Source of the DNA: Lingula anatina | Taxonomy: Eukaryota; Brachiopoda; Lingulata; Lingulida; Lingulidae | Direction: 5' to 3' | Length of the DNA stretch: 60,000 bases | Assembly: GCF_001039355.2 (NCBI RefSeq) | Contig: NW_019774336.1 | Span: 323,930-383,929 of the forward strand | Notes under the pieces: generated by a model | Told to the model about the DNA's origin: nothing | What the model saw: the letters and a program-made list of their open reading frames with translations, nothing else | Databases searched by the model: none | Position numbers and translations under genes: made by a program | Part shown: positions 37,439-60,000 of the stretch, piece by piece | Numbering within the stretch: position 1 is the first letter of the stretch | How the letters are laid out: each line of letters starts with the position of its first letter

Positions 37439-37948
37439 GAACTCTTTTCTGAGTTTTTTAGATATTTTTTTAAAATTTTGATTGTATCCAGTTTTACCTA
37501 ACACCCTGTATGTTAGTAAGAGGTGGCCTTTTGTGCCCCAAGCGGTATTCGTGAAGAGACAGCTTACTCAGAATTTCACTACTTCCATGAGATATCTCTA
37601 CATTACCTAAGAAATAAATCATGCAACGCCTTTAATTTGTGGTATCTCAACTTCAGTTTCCCCATGTACAACATTTTACAGATTGTGGGAATGGGAGAAG
37701 CATGTCTTTCTACAATTAGAAAATCTCAATTTATTTACCAAAGAAAGCAATATAGAATATGAAACAAATTATACTGGTACATATGATATATTTTTTAGAT
37801 AAGATGGATTGATTTTTACTAAGAAAAAGTTATTTATGGAGTGGTAAGAGTGGCTTCTAGGTTCATTTTACCAATATAAAATAAAAATAAGAGTAATGCT
37901 ATGTAGATATGTTATATTGTCCTCAGTAAAATGTGAAAGAAAATACCA

Positions 37949-37954
37949 AATAAA
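37949..37954 (+). terminator. Candidate DNAJC22 poly(A) signal
   Basis: AATAAA lies about 510 bp past the DNAJC22 stop, with a second AATAAA at 37983. The earlier signal at 37613 is an alternative. Confidence 0.4.
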
Positions 37955-40686
37955 TTGCGTGTAGTTTAGAATTGCTCAATGTAATAAATGGCTGCTTAGT
38001 TTAAGATCAGTAGGTTACCCAGCAAGTGTATTCTTAAACAGATTTTAATATGATTTTTTTCTTTTGCCATGTGTTTGAAACCCCCAACTCCACTGTGTGA
38101 CAGTGTAAGTACAGATTTTAATTTCTGTTTGCGAAAATGCAAAGGGCACTTGAAATAGATGAGATATATTTAGGTAGCCTAATAATGCAATGTCCTCTTG
38201 CCAAGTTCCTTATTGAGTGATTTTAGATGGAGTGTATTGCCATCATAGCATCATGCATCTACTAAGCAGTGAAAAAACTTCATATGTATTTTTTTTACTA
38301 TTTTGATAAAGAGGAAAAATATACTTTTTCTTTTTTGTTTAATTTTTTTTTTTAATTTGAGCTGTCTTGTTTTTTTTTTTTTTTAATGAAGAAATAACAA
38401 TAACAGTGGTTGAACTGTATGAAAATTTTAATTAATTTATCGTGTTATGATGCTGAATTTGCAGATTTTTCAAGATAGCAAAAGGTTCAATACGCAACAG
38501 AGAATTATGTAATAGTTTCTTAAAATACAAAAGAACTATTTAAAATGCATTATCTTATTGGCAAATAATTATTATATATCATTGTGTGGTATTTTCTCAG
38601 ACAATGTACATTCCAATGATTGCTTACAGTCGTGCATATTTTTATCATTAATTTTCTCAGTCCATCTTTTAGAAAACTCTGAGAGCCATGTGAATATGCT
38701 TTCATACCTCCTAGTAATTGCAGCTCACTTTTCTTATTATTTAACATGTCAAAAGATACCATTTGAATATTGTTAGCAGGAGAAAATGAAGAGACGCCCA
38801 GGTGTTCTTGCTTATATTGTCACTTTGCAAAGTGAACAATAGTGTCGAAACACTGGCACTCGTTAAATACTCTATTAATGGAGTTCAAATTATCTACGGC
38901 ACAACCAAGCAGGTCTTTAGGTTGTAGATCCTATCTTGTATTTCTGTTGCAGACTGTTAGGTCTGCTAAATATTTACATTCAATAAGATGAAATATTTTG
39001 GCTGTATTATGTATATGCAAAGAATCTGCAGTAATAGTGGAAATGATAAAATTACAAAATAAATTTTCCAAACGGAATAATCTTCTCTTCCTGCAAGCAT
39101 CAAAACAAAGGGTGGAAAAACAAAAACACTACATGCCCAAACCTAATTTTTTAGAGACTACATATTAATGCAATTTCGTCTTGTGCTACCTACCCATGTT
39201 ACCTCGTATTTGAAGGTTTTGATTCAACAGCTTTTGTATTGCATCTCAGTACTAGTATTTTTAAGAAAGCTCATGCCTGGAAAGGATAGGGCATTTTGTG
39301 AGCTCTCAGATATCCTTCTTTTTTAAGTTTACAGAGGTTTCATGTTTAAAGGTCCACTTTTTCCAAACAATCCTCTCTTTGAAATTGCTGGCTACGGGCA
39401 GGCCTGAAGAATGAACAAGTTGAAAAAGTTTCTTTTGACTTGCCTTACAATCTAAAATAAATAAATAAATAAAATTCAAATGGATCCAAAGATCCAACAT
39501 CCATAGCAGAGACTGTATAAAACACTCAGCTTCACTTATCACAAATCAAAGCCCCACATTTCAGAATGTTTGGCAGATTTATCCATGACAGAAATCAGAA
39601 AATGTATTGTGTAATAACAAGAGGCTGACTGAAGTTTGAGAGTGTGGAGGATCAATTAATGGTTTACTCACAGTTCTATAGTATCGATACCCAAAACCAT
39701 TTGGCCAAGGATTTAAATATATGGGGCAAAATCATAAAAAATTCATTAAAAATAAGTAATTTTTGGAGAAATTGAGATATGAAGTAAGGAAAAGAATTAG
39801 AATCTATTTCTCCTCTAAATATGAATAAAGATGACTCTTTCAAATAATGATAGAAGCCTGGTTATTGGTCACTGATAACATTTTACTGCATTCTTTCTGA
39901 ACTACAGGTGGTATAATGAAAAAATAAACAATTGACATTAAATGTGGTGATTTTTTGTGACACAGCATGCATAAAATACATATTACTAAATAAAATTGCT
40001 TATAAAGCATGTAATAAAATCAAATGGGAATACTGCCCACGTAGCATAAATAATTGTAGTAAAAAGCATAGAGACATCAAGTCTTGCTTTAATACCAAAC
40101 TATATCTCAAACCTCTCCAGAGGTAAACAGCAAGAAATGTCTAAGTAAAAGTTTATAAAAGTTTTCATTTACCAAATACTTAAGGCATACTTTGTGAATA
40201 AATAAACAGGACACCTGGTGTGCTTATTAATCATTGTATAAAAATATTACAATAAAGCAAAAATATTTAAAATTTCCAGTTCTAACTTTTATCCATATGG
40301 ACACTTTTGCATGTAAACATGCATAGTTTCAGTTCTTTTGGTTTCTCACATGCTCTATTGCCTCTATCAACATGAATGTTGTGGTGCTGGTATTTCTTTC
40401 ATTCATCAGTAAGACACTTCTAAATTAAATATATTAATGTGTATGTATATTAAAAAAATTAATTATACTGTGGTACCACTGATTTTCAATGATTTGCTTA
40501 TTATTTTGTGGAAGCCAGAAATTCTGAACTGCTCACTTTTCTTGTACTGTTGATCCTTGTACTTCTTAGAACCTTGCATTACAGTTGGTGTTTGTATTGT
40601 GACTCTCATTAAATGGTATAGTTTTTTAGAGATCACTTTCATTGTTTTTCAGCCTTGCATTACCATGGACAGTCAGGCATTGACCC

Positions 40687-40692
40687 TTTATT
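40687..40692 (-). terminator. Candidate NCKAP5 poly(A) signal
   Basis: TTTATT on the plus strand gives AATAAA on the minus strand, about 115 bp beyond the stop codon at 40808. Confidence 0.4.
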
Positions 40693-40807
40693 TTGTCCGC
40701 AATGGTGCAAAAGATTCTGCATATTGCTCTGTCACCTGCTTGAAATGCTAACAATACCACACATTTACTGCTCACAGCATTGTCTTTACTGTCTACATGC
40801 AACCTAA

Positions 40808-59367
<18,560 letters not shown>

Positions 59368-60000
59368 CTGAGGGGAGATAGACACAGAAATGCAGTGGTC
59401 ACAACAGTGTCAGTGTGCTTTGTACAAAATTGTGTTAGGTGTGACATTGTGTTAGGCGTGACAGTGCTTTTCAACCACACAATGTCATTAGTGGAAAAAA
59501 AGGCAGTATTTCATGTGTGATCTTTAAAGTCAATTATTAAGTTTGCCTGGAGATCCACTTCCTCTTTTGTCTGATGTTTTTCAACACTTGCAACTTGAAA
59601 CACTTGAAACTGTCATTATGCTTTGATAAGTGAAGTATGGTTTGTATGTTGCCCATTTTCTCACTTGGTCTCTATTCCTTTTTCTTACAAATATTTTTTC
59701 ACAACTGCTTATCCTGAGTAAACTTATTTTTCACATTACACTTTCCATCCAAGCACCAATTTCCACCCTTGCCCAACACATGGCCCATTTGGCTTCTGAT
59801 CACTAAATATTTGTATTCCAAGTTGCAGCTCCCACCTAAACAATGGCACATACCTAGTGGCTCCAAAGCCCATGATTTAAAAACCTTAAATGTCTTATAA
59901 GCAAAATTAAAAAAGAAGAAGAAAAAAAAATCCATTTTTTACTCTAAAGAAATAAAGGTTGAAGTAAAATATGTTTTAGGAGAGCTAAGGAATAATAGCT
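59368..60000 (-). other. NCKAP5 intron continuing out of the window
   Basis: Sequence upstream of the first visible NCKAP5 exon shows no further exon before the window ends. The acceptor CCCCTCAG at 59368-59375 shows that the exon is internal. Confidence 0.6.

Larger units (their letters stand above)
37439..40807. other. Gene-free interval between convergent DNAJC22 and NCKAP5
   Basis: This interval contains the 3' ends of two convergent genes. AATAAA signals on the plus strand occur at 37613-37618, 37949-37954 and 37983-37988. The rest is AT-rich with T runs near 38288-38390 and has no convincing gene. Confidence 0.6.

Overview
The window is animal nuclear DNA: AT-rich, long GT-AG introns, abundant microsatellites and short inverted-repeat transposons, and four genes with clear vertebrate counterparts. 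Gene content and repeat style suggest a marine bilaterian invertebrate, perhaps a mollusc or another lophotrochozoan. That placement is inference; no species marker is visible.

Layout. 1-7396: gene-free upstream sequence with three families of short terminal-inverted-repeat elements. 7421-29925 (+): a 15-exon gene of the ITPRID/KRAP/TESPA1 family, which binds IP3 receptors; the joined exons give an uninterrupted 1530-residue frame. 32114-34328 (-): a six-exon RJL-type small GTPase (192 aa), related to the GTPase half of DNAJC27 but without a J domain. 34733-37438 (+): a three-exon DNAJC22 gene (358 aa), a multi-pass membrane protein with a C-terminal J domain. 40808-59367 (-): eleven exons of an NCKAP5/NCKAP5L homologue, a coiled-coil cytoskeletal and centrosomal protein; its start lies beyond 60000.

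The genes form two convergent pairs (ITPRID/RJL and DNAJC22/NCKAP5) joined by one head-to-head pair (RJL/DNAJC22). That pair shares a 404-bp interval with an NRF1-like palindrome, probably a bidirectional promoter. The four products do not form one known pathway.

Points that go beyond routine annotation: (i) a TATA-type internal promoter and a phase-matched alternative first exon in ITPRID intron 2; (ii) a likely short ITPRID isoform ending in intron 6; (iii) an NCKAP5 donor choice that keeps frame only if the next exon is skipped; (iv) an RJL GTPase lacking the catalytic Gln and beside a J-protein gene; (v) an assembly gap whose two edges are the same sequence, so the gap and about 220 bp look artefactual; (vi) three inverted-repeat element families, two with 3-bp TAA/TTA target duplications. 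I found no wholly new multi-gene system.
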